Below, one piece after another: positions 25,777 through 35,300 of a stretch of DNA of 64,000 nucleotides. Source of the stretch: Aquitalea magnusonii (GTDB lineage: Bacteria; Pseudomonadota; Gammaproteobacteria; Burkholderiales; Chromobacteriaceae). Position numbers and translations under genes: made by a program. Position 1 is the first letter of the stretch; each line of letters begins with the position of its first letter. The DNA lies in the NCBI RefSeq assembly GCF_003202035.1, contig NZ_QJKC01000002.1, positions 313,858 to 377,857 of the forward strand, written 5' to 3'. The notes under the pieces were generated by a model that saw nothing but the letters and a program-made list of their open reading frames with translations, searched no databases and was not told the origin of the DNA.

Positions 25777-26813
25777 GCTCCCTGCATCTGCACCAACTGT
25801 GCAAACACTACGGCAGCGTCAAGGCTGTCGATCATGTTTCCCTGCATGCCACCGCCGGCAGCCGGCTGGCCATTGTCGGTCCTTCCGGCTCCGGCAAGAC
25901 CACCTTGCTGCGCATGATCGCCGGCTTCGAGTTTCCCGATAGCGGCAGCATCAGCCTGAATGGCCAGACCCTGGCCGCAGACGGCCGGGCCCTGCCCGCC
26001 CATCTGCGGCGCATTGGTTATGTGGCGCAGGATGGCGCGCTGTTTCCACACCTGACAGTGGCCGACAATATCGGCTTCGGCCTGACTGACAAGGGCCACG
26101 CCCGCCAGCAGCGCATTGCCGAGCTGGTAGAGATGGTGGCGCTGGATCAGCACATGCTGCAGCGCTGGCCACATGAACTGTCCGGCGGCCAGCAGCAGCG
26201 CGTGGCGCTGGCGCGGGCGCTGGCCCAGCAGCCGCAGCTGATGTTGCTGGATGAACCCTTCTCGGCACTGGATACCGGCTTGCGCGCCGCCATGCGCCAG
26301 ATGGTGGCGCAGCTGCTGGGCGAGGCCGGCATCAGCGCCATCCTGGTTACCCACGACCAGGCCGAGGCGCTGTCCTTTGCCGACCAGCTGGCGGTGATGC
26401 GTCAGGGAAGGCTGATCCAGTCCGGCACGCCACAGCAGCTATACAGCCAGCCGGCCGACGAGACCACCGCGCTGTTTCTGGGCGAGGCGCTTATCCTGCC
26501 GGCGCAGGTCAAGGCCGGCCAGGCACAGTGTGCCTTGGGGGAGATTGCCGTCAATGACGGACAGTTCTGCGGCGCAGGCCGCATCATGCTGCGCCCGGAA
26601 CAACTGACGCTACAGGCCGAGGCTGGCGCTGCGTCAGCGGTGATGGCGCAAGTGGTGGAGTGTGATTTTGGCGGCCATTCCAGCCTGCTCAGCCTGCGCC
26701 TGCCCGAGCTGGCCAGCCCGCTGCAATTGCGCAGTGCCAGCTGGCCGCTGCCAGCGCGTGGCAGCATGGTGGCACTGACGGTGCAAGGCCGCGCCCATTT
26801 GCTGCCGGCCTGA
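25773..26813 (+). CDS. fbpC: Iron(III) ABC transporter ATP-binding protein
   Basis: A 346-residue ABC ATPase that energises ferric uptake. It has Walker [12 protein letters not shown], signature [15 protein letters not shown], Walker [13 protein letters not shown] and the switch [10 protein letters not shown]-terminal TOBE-like regulatory domain (about residues 265-340) follows. The ATG at 25773 matches the family start; the longer frame runs inside the permease gene. It converges on fliJ with 19 bases between the stops and no obvious terminator. Confidence 0.94.
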   Translation: MSSLHLHQLCKHYGSVKAVDHVSLHATAGSRLAIVGPSGSGKTTLLRMIAGFEFPDSGSISLNGQTLAADGRALPAHLRRIGYVAQDGALFPHLTVADNIGFGLTDKGHARQQRIAELVEMVALDQHMLQRWPHELSGGQQQRVALARALAQQPQLMLLDEPFSALDTGLRAAMRQMVAQLLGEAGISAILVTHDQAEALSFADQLAVMRQGRLIQSGTPQQLYSQPADETTALFLGEALILPAQVKAGQAQCALGEIAVNDGQFCGAGRIMLRPEQLTLQAEAGAASAVMAQVVECDFGGHSSLLSLRLPELASPLQLRSASWPLPARGSMVALTVQGRAHLLPA

Positions 26814-26832
26814 CCCTGCAGACCGGCGCGGC

Positions 26833-27282
26833 TCAGTCCTCGCCGTGAGTCTGGTCCCAGAAGCGACGGGTGGCAAACTCATCCGTCGCTTTTTGTTCGC
26901 GCCGCGCCTGCAGCAGTTGCTCGCGCTCGCGTTCACGCTCCAGCAGCTTTTCATAGGCCTTGAGCTTTTTATGCTCGTTGCGCCAGGCCTGGCGCTCCAT
27001 GATGAAACGCTGCTTGGCGAATTCGGTATCGCCCTGCTGGATGCGCACGGCTTCGTCGAGCCGGCCAAGGAATTTCTGAAAGTCCTGCCACTGGGCGATG
27101 CTCATGCCCTTCATGCCGCCGGTGGTCAGCCGCTCGCGGTATTCATTGCGGAAATTTTCCAGCTGCTCCTGCCGGCTCATCGCATCCAGCACCTTGGCCT
27201 GTGCCTGACGCATGCGTTCGGCGGCAGCGGCCTGCTTGTCCTCGGCCAGCTTGATCAGGAAGGTGTATTTGCTTTGCGCCAT
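26833..27282 (-). CDS. fliJ: Flagellar export chaperone FliJ
   Basis: FliJ (149 residues) is a soluble, almost wholly coiled-coil protein that links the FliI ATPase to the export gate. The sequence is rich in Lys, Glu, Gln and Arg heptads, with no membrane segment, and starts MAQSKYTFLIKLAEDK. It follows fliI with an 11-base gap and is the last gene of the fliE-J set, which here ends against the iron operon. Confidence 0.93.
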   Translation of the reverse strand: MAQSKYTFLIKLAEDKQAAAAERMRQAQAKVLDAMSRQEQLENFRNEYRERLTTGGMKGMSIAQWQDFQKFLGRLDEAVRIQQGDTEFAKQRFIMERQAWRNEHKKLKAYEKLLEREREREQLLQARREQKATDEFATRRFWDQTHGED

Positions 27283-27293
27283 GGCTTAGCCGC

Positions 27294-28685
27294 TCACGCC
27301 AGCACACTGTCCAGCTGCAACTGACTGCTGGTGTAGTCCTGTGACTCATGCATGGGCTGGGTCAGAAAACTGGTCATTTGCAGCTGGCGGCGCATGGCTT
27401 CGTCCAGCACCGGGTCGGACCCCGGCACATAGGCGCCGACGCTGATCAGGTCGCGGTTGCGCTGATAACGCGAATACAGCTGCTTGAAATAGCGCGCCTG
27501 GTCCATCTGCTTGGGTGGCACCACGTCCACCATCACCCGGCTGATGGACTGTTCGATGTCGATGGCCGGATAGTGGCCGGCTTCGGCCAGTTCGCGCGAC
27601 AACACGAAGTGACCGTCCAGAATCGCCCGCGCCGAGTCGGCAATCGGGTCTTGCTGGTCATCGCCTTCGGACAGCACAGTGTAGAAGCCGGTAATGGAGC
27701 CGCCACCGTTGGCGGCATTGCCGGCGCGCTCGATCAACTGCGGCAGACGGGCAAACACCGAAGGCGGGTAGCCCTTGGTCACCGGCGGTTCGCCAATGGC
27801 CAGGGCGATTTCGCGCTGGGCCATGGCGTAACGGGTGACCGAATCCATCAGCAGCAGCACATCCTTGCCCTGGGCACGGAAATATTCGGCCAGCGCGGTG
27901 GCATAAGCTGCGCCGTGCAGGCGCATCAGCGGCGGCATGTCGGCAGGAGCCGCCACCACCACGGCGCGGGCGATGCCCTCCTCGCCCAGGATGTTTTCGA
28001 TGAAGTCCTTGACCTCACGGCCCCGCTCGCCGATCAGCCCCACCACCACCACATCGGCGCGGGTAAAGCGTGCCATCATGCCCAGCAGTACCGATTTGCC
28101 GACACCGGAGCCGGCAAACAGGCCCAGCCGCTGGCCGCGCCCCACGGTCAGCAGACCGTTGATGGCGCGCACGCCCACATCCAGCACCTGCTTGACCGGC
28201 GAGCGGTCCAGCGGGTTCATCGGCTGGCTGTGCAGGGGGAAATAGGCTTCGGGATGGATGGGCCCCTTGCCGTCCAGCGGCCGGCCCAGCGAATCGAGAA
28301 TGCGTCCCAGCAGGCTTTCCCCCACCGGCACCTGACGGCCGGCCGGGCCGTTGACGCGAGCCGACACCACATTCTGCCCATAGCAGGGCGGGTGCGATGG
28401 CACCAGCGGACGCACCGGGGTGCCGGGCAACAGGCCATGTACATTGGCCAGCGGCATCAGGTAGACGCGGTCGCCGGAGAAACCCACCACTTCGGCTTCC
28501 ACCACATGCCGGTCGGCCAGTTCCACCTGACAGGCACTGCCCACTGGCAGCTTGATACCGGTGGCCTCCATCACCATGCCGGTGACGCGCAACAGCCGGC
28601 CGCAGGGTTGCCATAGCGCGGCATCCTGCGCGGCGCGGCCGCAATCGCTCAGAAAGGCGCGTTGTCGATCAATCAGCGAGGTCAT
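27294..28685 (-). CDS. fliI: Flagellum-specific export ATPase FliI
   Basis: FliI (463 residues) is the F1-beta-like ATPase of the flagellar export apparatus. It contains a P-loop [15 protein letters not shown], a Walker B region [21 protein letters not shown] and [18 protein letters not shown]. The ATG at 28685 gives the usual length. Longer frames start inside fliH. The gene overlaps the fliH end by 17 bases. Confidence 0.96.
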   Translation of the reverse strand: MTSLIDRQRAFLSDCGRAAQDAALWQPCGRLLRVTGMVMEATGIKLPVGSACQVELADRHVVEAEVVGFSGDRVYLMPLANVHGLLPGTPVRPLVPSHPPCYGQNVVSARVNGPAGRQVPVGESLLGRILDSLGRPLDGKGPIHPEAYFPLHSQPMNPLDRSPVKQVLDVGVRAINGLLTVGRGQRLGLFAGSGVGKSVLLGMMARFTRADVVVVGLIGERGREVKDFIENILGEEGIARAVVVAAPADMPPLMRLHGAAYATALAEYFRAQGKDVLLLMDSVTRYAMAQREIALAIGEPPVTKGYPPSVFARLPQLIERAGNAANGGGSITGFYTVLSEGDDQQDPIADSARAILDGHFVLSRELAEAGHYPAIDIEQSISRVMVDVVPPKQMDQARYFKQLYSRYQRNRDLISVGAYVPGSDPVLDEAMRRQLQMTSFLTQPMHESQDYTSSQLQLDSVLA

Positions 28686-29490
28686 CTTGTGCGGCATCCA
28701 GCCCCAGTGCACTGCTTAGCGCGGCCAGCCGTGATGCCAGCCGCAGATCCAGCTGCAGCGAGGAGGTATCGATGATGCAGCCACCGCGCTGGATGTGGGC
28801 ATCTTCTATCCATTGCCATTGGGTTTCCGGTGTTTCCTGTTGCAGGAATTCACGGGCGGCGGCCAGATCGGCCGGATTGACCCGCAGCCGTGCCTGACTC
28901 AGGTTGGCAGGCAATTCGCCCAGCACCTGGCGCAGCTGGGCGACGATGGCAGTGTCGCTGTGGGCAATGTGTTCACCGGCCAGCCGCTCGGCCAATTGCA
29001 GGGCCAGTTGCAGCAGTGCGCCGGAAAGCTCTTCCTCCACCCTGGCCAGTTCGCGGGCGAAATTGCCGGACAGCTCCTGCAGCGGCGCCCACAGCTGGGC
29101 AAACTGTTCGCTTGCCTGATCGTGGCCTTGCTGCATGCCGCGCGCCAGTCCTTCGGCATGGCCGGCCTGCACGCCTTCGTCGTAGCCGGTTTGCCAGGCT
29201 TCCTGATGAATGGCTTCCAGTTCGGAGGCGGTGGGATAGCCGACGGCCTCTTCCTGCGCAGCAGCTTCTGCGGCGGCAGCAGCGGCCGCCTCGGCCTGCT
29301 CTTCGGCCATTTCAGCGGCTGCCGCCGTGGGAGCCTGCTCCAGATGACGGCGCAAGGCATCCAGCCCGGCCAGCTGGCTGGGGCTGAATTCGCCATCGTC
29401 CTGGCTCAGCTCGGCCGGCATCCAGCTGCTCCAGCCTTGCAGCTGCTCGCCCGGAATAATCGGATTATTCGACAAGGCCTTCGTCACCAC
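28669..29490 (-). CDS. fliH: Flagellar assembly protein FliH
   Basis: FliH (up to 273 residues) is the negative regulator and stator-stalk component for FliI. The middle is Ala/Glu-rich coiled coil with glycine-repeat character, and the C-terminal domain has [13 protein letters not shown] and the [11 protein letters not shown] strand. The start is a GTG at 29490, overlapping fliG by 26 bases. The true start could lie a few codons downstream, because no strong ribosome-binding site is seen. Confidence 0.9.
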   Translation of the reverse strand: MVTKALSNNPIIPGEQLQGWSSWMPAELSQDDGEFSPSQLAGLDALRRHLEQAPTAAAAEMAEEQAEAAAAAAAEAAAQEEAVGYPTASELEAIHQEAWQTGYDEGVQAGHAEGLARGMQQGHDQASEQFAQLWAPLQELSGNFARELARVEEELSGALLQLALQLAERLAGEHIAHSDTAIVAQLRQVLGELPANLSQARLRVNPADLAAAREFLQQETPETQWQWIEDAHIQRGGCIIDTSSLQLDLRLASRLAALSSALGLDAAQDDLAD

Positions 29491-30463
29491 CCTTGCTGCC
29501 TAGCACGATCTGGCCATCGTCGGCCAGCTTGCGTACGACTTTGAGGATTTCCTTCTGTTCGGCCTCGACTTCGGACAGCTTGACCGGTCCCTTGGATTCC
29601 AGGTCGTCACGCAGCATTTCGGCAGCACGTTGCGACATATTGCGGAAGATCTTGTCCTTGAGCTCGGCACTGGTGCCCTTGAGCGCCACCACCAGCGAAT
29701 CGGACTGCACTTCGCGCAGAATGGTCTGGATGGAACGGTCGTCGATGTCGAGGATGTTTTCGAACACAAACATCTTGTCCTGGATGCGCTGTGCCAGTTC
29801 CGGGTCGTATTCGCGGATGTAGTTGAGCGCCGAGCCTTCCACATTGGAACCCATGAAGTTGAGGATTTCCGCGGTAAGGCTGATGCCGCCGGAAGCACTC
29901 TTCTTGATGCGGTCCGAACCGGACAAGAGCTGGGTGAGCACGTCGTTGAGCTCGCGCAGCGCCTGCGGCTGTACCCCTTCCAGGGTGGCGGTACGGATCA
30001 GCACCTCGTTGCGCAAGCGCTCGGGGAAGAAGGCCAGGATGGAGCTGGACAGGTCCGGCTCCAGGTGTACCAGGATGGTGGCGATGATCTGCGGGTGTTC
30101 GTGGCGGATCAGGTCGGCCGCCGAGGACGGGTCCATCCACTTCAGGCTTTCGATGCCGCTGTGGTCGTTGCCCTGCATGATCTTGTCCAGCAGGTTGGCC
30201 GCCTTGTCCGGCCCCAGCGCCTCGATCAGCACATTGCGCAGGTATTCGTCCGAGGCACCAATGCTGGCGCGGGCCGCACATTCTTCGCGGAATTTGCCGA
30301 CGATGTCGTCGATCTGGTCGTAGCTCAGATTATTGATGGCCGCCATGGCCAGCGAAATCTTCTGCACTTCCTTGGGACCAAGATACTTGAATACCTCTAC
30401 CGCCTCGGCCTGACCCAGGCTGAACAGCAGTACGGCACTGCGATGCACACCGTTATCACTCAT
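29465..30463 (-). CDS. fliG: Flagellar motor switch protein FliG
   Basis: FliG (332 residues) is the torque-generating C-ring protein. It shows the N-terminal FliF-binding domain (SAVLLFSLGQAEAVEVFKYL), an EHPQIIATILVHL middle armadillo segment and the C-terminal charged helix region (MFVFENILDIDDRSIQTILREV) that faces the stator. Its start overlaps the fliF end by 8 bases. Confidence 0.97.
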   Translation of the reverse strand: MSDNGVHRSAVLLFSLGQAEAVEVFKYLGPKEVQKISLAMAAINNLSYDQIDDIVGKFREECAARASIGASDEYLRNVLIEALGPDKAANLLDKIMQGNDHSGIESLKWMDPSSAADLIRHEHPQIIATILVHLEPDLSSSILAFFPERLRNEVLIRTATLEGVQPQALRELNDVLTQLLSGSDRIKKSASGGISLTAEILNFMGSNVEGSALNYIREYDPELAQRIQDKMFVFENILDIDDRSIQTILREVQSDSLVVALKGTSAELKDKIFRNMSQRAAEMLRDDLESKGPVKLSEVEAEQKEILKVVRKLADDGQIVLGSKGGDEGLVE

Positions 30464-32210
30464 CGGAGCTGATCCATTCCTTGATGATCTGGGCGGCCAT
30501 GCGCGGATCAGACTTCACCAGCTCGCGCGCGGCTTCCAGATTAAGGTTGTACTGACGCATCTGGGCATCCTTGGGATTTTCCGGCGTGCCATCGGCATTG
30601 GTGCCGGCCGCGGCCTTGCCACCCGCAGCGGCCGCCGCACCGCCTTCATCATCCCCCGCCACCGCCAGCAATCGACCACCGGCATCGGTAAGCGGCCGGC
30701 CATCGGCGCCCTTCTTGCCGGGCTCCACCGGTTTGACCAGATCCTTGACAATGGGCCGCACCACGCCGAACAGCAAATACAGCACGGCAATGGTGAGCAA
30801 GGCGTATTTGATCAGGCTGGAAGCGTTGTTGCTCAGGTAATCGGTCACCTTTTCCTGCATGGTGACCGGCACGGCAGCATCGGCAAAGGCGGCATTCACC
30901 ACATTCAGCGTATCGCCGCGCTGGCTGTTATAGCCCATGGTCTCCTTGACCAGATTGTTGATCTGCTGGATTTCCTGGGCAGTCAGCGGCGTCGGTTTCA
31001 CTTCGCCGTTCTTGTCCGGCATCTTGCGATAGTTGACCACCACGGCAGCGGACAGGCGCTTCACCACGCCTTGCGGCATCTTGGTGTGCTGGATGGTCTT
31101 GTCCACTTCGTAATTGGTGGTGATGTCGCGTTCCAGCGCGCCGGATTGGCCCATGGCCTGACCGGACAGGGTGGCGGTACCCGGCGCAGCACCCGGCGGC
31201 AGGGTGATCGGTGCCGAAGCACCAGATGGTGGTTGATTGGACAGTGCACCGGGAACCCCGCCGGCATTGGCAGCGCCACTACCCAGCCGCTCGACGATCT
31301 GCTGGCTGCGGGTGGCGGAGGGATTCGGCGTCGAATTGGGACGGTAGCTTTCCGAAGTCTGTTCTACCTCGGAGAAATCCACATTGGCCGTGACCTGGGC
31401 GTGGATATTGCCCTGGCCGAATATGGGCTCAAGAATGCTTTCGATGCGCTTGACATAGCCATCTTCCACCTGGCGCACATAGCCCAGCTGGGTCTGGTCC
31501 ATGCCGGCAGTGTCCTTGTCGGACAGCTTGGACAGCATATTGCCGTCCTGATCCACCACCGTGACATTCTTCACCGGCAGATTGGGCACGGCACTGGACA
31601 CCAGATGCACGATGCCGGCTACCTGCCCCTGGTCCATGGTGCGACCGCGGAACAGATTGAGCATGACCGATGCGGTGGGCTGCTGCTGGTCGCGCACAAA
31701 AACGCTTTGTTTGGGAATGGCAATATGGATGCGGGCAGACTCCACCGAGCCGATGGCTTCGATGGTACGGGCCAGCTCACCCTCGATGGCACGCTGGTAA
31801 TTGACCTGTTCGGCAAACTGGCTGATGCCGAATTTCTGGTTGTCCATCAGCTCGAAGCCGACACCACCGGCCTTGGGCAGCCCCTGGGCGGCCAGCCGCA
31901 GCCGGGCATCGTAGACCTTGTCGGCCGGCACGGACACCGTACCGCCATCCCCCAATTGATAGGGAATGTTCATCTGCTGCAAGGCAGCGGTGACCTGACC
32001 GCCATCGCGGTCGGCAATATTGGAAAACAGGATCTTGTAGCTGGGCTGACGATTGAGCACCGCCGCGCCGACAATGACAGAGAAAAGGGCGGCCAAGGCC
32101 ACCAGGAAGAGGATTTTTTTATTGTTGGGAAGCGACTTGAAACGATCAGACGCATCGTTAAGCCGGGTTCGCCAAACAGGAGTCGCGTTTTGTTCTGCCA
32201 GATCAGCCAT
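30456..32210 (-). CDS. fliF: Flagellar MS-ring protein FliF
   Basis: FliF (584 residues) builds the MS ring. Two transmembrane helices are visible, at about residues 32-52 and 463-483. Between them lie the ring-building motifs, with YKILFSNIADRDGGQV and the VNYQRAIEGELARTIEAIGSV strand. The C-terminal tail contains RELVKSDPRMAAQIIKEWIS, the FliG-binding peptide. A 60-base gap separates it from fliE. Confidence 0.97.
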   Translation of the reverse strand: MADLAEQNATPVWRTRLNDASDRFKSLPNNKKILFLVALAALFSVIVGAAVLNRQPSYKILFSNIADRDGGQVTAALQQMNIPYQLGDGGTVSVPADKVYDARLRLAAQGLPKAGGVGFELMDNQKFGISQFAEQVNYQRAIEGELARTIEAIGSVESARIHIAIPKQSVFVRDQQQPTASVMLNLFRGRTMDQGQVAGIVHLVSSAVPNLPVKNVTVVDQDGNMLSKLSDKDTAGMDQTQLGYVRQVEDGYVKRIESILEPIFGQGNIHAQVTANVDFSEVEQTSESYRPNSTPNPSATRSQQIVERLGSGAANAGGVPGALSNQPPSGASAPITLPPGAAPGTATLSGQAMGQSGALERDITTNYEVDKTIQHTKMPQGVVKRLSAAVVVNYRKMPDKNGEVKPTPLTAQEIQQINNLVKETMGYNSQRGDTLNVVNAAFADAAVPVTMQEKVTDYLSNNASSLIKYALLTIAVLYLLFGVVRPIVKDLVKPVEPGKKGADGRPLTDAGGRLLAVAGDDEGGAAAAAGGKAAAGTNADGTPENPKDAQMRQYNLNLEAARELVKSDPRMAAQIIKEWISSDE

Positions 32211-32270
32211 ACAGTGGTTTTAGTTTCAAGTGCAGCCACTGCCGGCAACATGGATATGTATGCGGCCAGG

Positions 32271-32591
32271 CTACACCTGGGTATTCATGATTTCCTGATA
32301 GGCGGACACCAGCTTGTTGCGCGCCTGGACCATGGTCTGGAACGACAGGCTGGCTTTCTGCAAGGAGACCATCACGTCCTGCAGGTTAACCCCCTCATCT
32401 CCCAACTCGAACTGCTTCTGCATTTCCTGCGAAGTTTGTTGAGCAGAATTCACCTGCTCAATCGTGGATTTGAGAACATCGGCAAAGTCAACTTGCGACG
32501 TGTCCTGCGACTGCGCGGCCGGCTTGCCGCCGGCCAGGGCCGACGCGGCCCGCAGCTCGCTCAACATCTGGTCTACATTATTAATCGACAT
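32271..32591 (-). CDS. fliE: Flagellar hook-basal body protein FliE
   Basis: FliE (106 residues) joins the MS ring to the rod and is the first exported substrate. The C-terminal helices QKASLSFQTMVQARNKLVSAY and EIMNTQV are diagnostic. It lies 2 bases after the sigma-54 activator gene on the same strand, so any separate fliE promoter would have to be inside that gene. I found no convincing -24/-12 site there. Confidence 0.95.
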   Translation of the reverse strand: MSINNVDQMLSELRAASALAGGKPAAQSQDTSQVDFADVLKSTIEQVNSAQQTSQEMQKQFELGDEGVNLQDVMVSLQKASLSFQTMVQARNKLVSAYQEIMNTQV

Positions 32592-32593
32592 GG

Positions 32594-33967
32594 CTACTCC
32601 GTACTGCGTACGTCCAGGTCATCCGGATCATCTTCCTGGCCATCTTCCTCGCGGTAGCGCTGCAATTTGTAGCGCAAGGTGCGTTCGCTGATGCCCAGTT
32701 TTTCGGCGGCGAGTTTCTTGACCCCTCCAACTGCTGCCAGTGTATCCAGAATATGACGTTTTTCCAGCGTTTTCATGTCGGACTCTGCAGACATGATAGG
32801 CGGAACGGTGGTTTCTGTCCGGGTAAGCGGTGTCGAACCGGAAACATCATCCAGCAACAGGTCGGCGGCAATTATTGCCGGTCCGGCGGCAAGAATCACC
32901 GCTCGCTGCATGACGTTTTCCAATTCGCGGATGTTACCTTCCCAACTATAGGCCGTCAAATGACGTTCGGCCTCCTCGGAGAGGCTTAATCCGGCACGCC
33001 CGGCGGCTTCAGCATATTTCTTAAGCACAAGCCGTGCCAGCGGCAGGATGTCCTCGCGCCGCTCGGCCAGCGCCGGGATGCGCAGCGGGAAAACATTCAG
33101 GCGGAAATACAGGTCTTCGCGAAAGCGCCCGGCCTCCACCTCGCCGGCCACATCGCGGTTGGAGGTGGCCAGCACGCGGATATCCAGCTTGATGGTGCGG
33201 GTGCTGCCCACCCGCTCCACTTCGCGTTCCTGCAGTACCCGCAGCAGCTTGGCCTGCAGCGGCAGCGGCATTTCGGTGACTTCATCCAGCAGGATGGTGC
33301 CGCCCTGTGCCTGCTCGAATTTGCCGGGCAAGGCCTGGGCGGCGCCGGTAAACGCGCCCTTTTCGTGACCAAACAGGGTGGATTCCAGCAGATTGTCCGG
33401 AATGGCCGCGCAATTTACCGCCACAAAAGGGCCGTCGTGCCGTCTGGAATGCCGGTGGATGTAACGCGCCAGCACTTCCTTGCCGGCGCCGCTGGGGCCG
33501 GTGATCATCACGCTGGCATCGCTGCCGGCCACGCGGCTGGCCAGCGCCAGCAGCTGGCGCATTTGCGGTGATTCCGCCACGGCTTCGTCGCGTTCGCTAT
33601 CCGGCAGCTTGAGAATGTGCTTTTCCACTTCGGCAATCAGGCTGGCCGGCTCGAAGGGCTTGAGCAGGTAGTGGGTGGCACCGGCCCGCAGCAATTCGAT
33701 GGCGCGCTCGATGATACCGTAGGCGGTCATCAGGATGAAGGGCACGCCGGGATAACGTGTTTTTACTTCTTCAAACAGGCTATAACCATCCATAGGCGCC
33801 ATTTGCGCATCGGAAATGATCAGCCCCACCGGGGTTTTCTTCAGCTGCTGCAGGGCGGCGCTGCCATCTCCGGCTTCCAGCGTGGGATAACCGGCCAGGC
33901 TGAGGGTGTCGACAATGGCTTCACGCAGGTCGGCGTCGTCTTCGACTACAAGAATGGGCAACTTCAT
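32594..33967 (-). CDS. flrC: Sigma-54-dependent response regulator, FlrC/FleR type
   Basis: A 457-residue NtrC-type activator. The receiver domain has acidic residues Glu9-Asp10-Asp11 and phosphoacceptor Asp53 (IISDAQM), with Lys in LLKPFEP. The AAA+ domain has Walker A GPSGAGKEV and the sigma-54 contact loop GAFTGA. A Fis-type helix-turn-helix (KKLAAEKLGISERTLRYKLQ) is C-terminal. Its place directly before fliE identifies it as the flagellar class III activator FlrC/FleR. The cognate FlrB kinase is not next to it. The likely target in this window is the fliK promoter. Confidence 0.92.
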   Translation of the reverse strand: MKLPILVVEDDADLREAIVDTLSLAGYPTLEAGDGSAALQQLKKTPVGLIISDAQMAPMDGYSLFEEVKTRYPGVPFILMTAYGIIERAIELLRAGATHYLLKPFEPASLIAEVEKHILKLPDSERDEAVAESPQMRQLLALASRVAGSDASVMITGPSGAGKEVLARYIHRHSRRHDGPFVAVNCAAIPDNLLESTLFGHEKGAFTGAAQALPGKFEQAQGGTILLDEVTEMPLPLQAKLLRVLQEREVERVGSTRTIKLDIRVLATSNRDVAGEVEAGRFREDLYFRLNVFPLRIPALAERREDILPLARLVLKKYAEAAGRAGLSLSEEAERHLTAYSWEGNIRELENVMQRAVILAAGPAIIAADLLLDDVSGSTPLTRTETTVPPIMSAESDMKTLEKRHILDTLAAVGGVKKLAAEKLGISERTLRYKLQRYREEDGQEDDPDDLDVRSTE

Positions 33968-33976
33968 CGCGGATTT

Positions 33977-34666
33977 CTATACGGTAGGCTGGCGTTGGGC
34001 AACCAGCGTGACAAGACGGCTGGCAATGGCGGTGAGCGGCAGGATCTCGTGCTGGCTCTTGAGCGCGATGGCTTCCTTGGGCATGCCGAACACCACGCAA
34101 CTGGCTTCGTCCTGGGCAATATTGTAGGCACCGGCTTCTTTCAGCTCCAGCATGCCTTGTGCACCATCCCGCCCCATGCCGGTGAGAATGACGCCGATAC
34201 AGTTTTTGCCAGCCAGATTGGCCGCCGAGCGGAACAGGACATCGACCGAGGGCCGGTGACGATTGACCGGCGGGCCTTGATGCAGCGCGGTGGCATAGCC
34301 GATGGTGGCGGCAGACTTGAGCAGCAGGTGGGAGTGGCCGGGGGCGATATACACCGTGCCGGCTTGCAGGCGCTCGCCATCCTCGGCTTCCTTTACCTGC
34401 AGCTGGCACAGCGAATCCAGCCTGGCGGCAAAGGATTTGGTAAACAGCTCGGGCATGTGCTGGGTGACCAGGATGGGCGGCATGGTGGCTGGCAGCGCGC
34501 TGAGCAGCACGCGCAAGGCTTCGGTGCCGCCGGTGGACGAACCGATCACGATGACGGTCTGGCGTGCCAGCGGGGTGCGTCCGGTCTGGCGTGCCAGGAT
34601 GACATCTGCGTTATGGCTGGGTACCACTTCCATTGGTACAAATGGTTCCCGGGAGAACTGTCCCAT
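33977..34666 (-). CDS. CheB-type methylesterase domain protein without receiver
   Basis: A 229-residue protein consisting of a CheB catalytic domain preceded by about 35 unrelated residues. The serine-hydrolase triad is intact: Ser44 in IGSSTGGTEAL, His70 in VTQHMPELF and Asp167 in GMGRDGAQGM. Normal CheB has an N-terminal receiver domain that controls activity by phosphorylation, and that domain is absent here. The start is supported by AAGGA six bases upstream, and no receiver-like frame lies upstream, so it is not a broken gene. It sits 9 bases before the FlrC-like gene, suggesting a link between receptor demethylation or another deamidase/esterase role and flagellar gene control. Confidence 0.88.
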   Translation of the reverse strand: MGQFSREPFVPMEVVPSHNADVILARQTGRTPLARQTVIVIGSSTGGTEALRVLLSALPATMPPILVTQHMPELFTKSFAARLDSLCQLQVKEAEDGERLQAGTVYIAPGHSHLLLKSAATIGYATALHQGPPVNRHRPSVDVLFRSAANLAGKNCIGVILTGMGRDGAQGMLELKEAGAYNIAQDEASCVVFGMPKEAIALKSQHEILPLTAIASRLVTLVAQRQPTV

Positions 34667-34748
34667 TTATTTCCTTGCAAACATGCCGGTCATGCCGGCT
34701 TTATCCAGGTGCCTAGCTTAAAGCCCCACCCGTCTTATGCCAAGATAA

Positions 34749-35243
34749 TCAGTCGGCCGCCGCGCGCAGCGTTTGCCGCAGCTGATCCACCCACAGCGCA
34801 CTCGCCTGTTCGATCAGGTCCAGCACCCGGTCAAAACCGCCGGGGCCGCCATAGTAGGGATCGGGGACTTCCAGGGTCGGCTGCTGCGCCAGTGGCGCCA
34901 GCATGAAATCCAGCCGGGCCTTGCTGCCGGGCGGACACAGTGCGCGCAAGGCGGCCATATTGGCGCGGTCGGCCGCCAGGATCAGATCAAAGCGTTGAAA
35001 ATCGGCCGCTGTCACCTGCCGGGCACGCTGCGCCGACAGATCGTAACCGCGTTGCAAGGCCGCCTTGCAGCTGCGCGGGTCTGGTGCTTCACCGATATGG
35101 TAGGCATGGGTGCCGGCCGAATCCACCGTCACCAGCTCGTCCAGCCCGGCCTGCTGCACATGGGCGCGCAGCACGCCTTCGGCGGTGGGTGAGCGGCAGA
35201 TATTGCCCATGCAAACCATCAGGACTGCGTAGTGTTGTTTCAT
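34749..35243 (-). CDS. Low-molecular-weight protein tyrosine phosphatase
   Basis: A 164-residue cytoplasmic LMW-PTP. The P-loop C-x5-R-S is VCMGNICRS, with nucleophile Cys11 and Arg17. The general acid is the Asp of VPDPYYGG near residue 127. The ATG at 35243 gives the family start, and a frame extending 19 codons upstream is rejected. Partners such as a BY-kinase are not nearby, so the substrate is unknown. Confidence 0.93.
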   Translation of the reverse strand: MKQHYAVLMVCMGNICRSPTAEGVLRAHVQQAGLDELVTVDSAGTHAYHIGEAPDPRSCKAALQRGYDLSAQRARQVTAADFQRFDLILAADRANMAALRALCPPGSKARLDFMLAPLAQQPTLEVPDPYYGGPGGFDRVLDLIEQASALWVDQLRQTLRAAAD

Positions 35244-35300
35244 GTCGGGCTCTACTCCATGCGGGCTGCGTTGCCGCCACCTGCTTTCACCATAAACCAA

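Noticed and set aside
31071-32657. Plus-strand open frame of about 530 codons opposite fliF and fliE
   Set aside because: It is fully antisense to conserved flagellar genes and has shadow-type composition.
32594-32800. Search for a sigma-54 promoter for fliE inside the end of the FlrC-like gene
   Set aside because: The only candidate has a TTGCA box but no matching TGGCAC box at the right distance.
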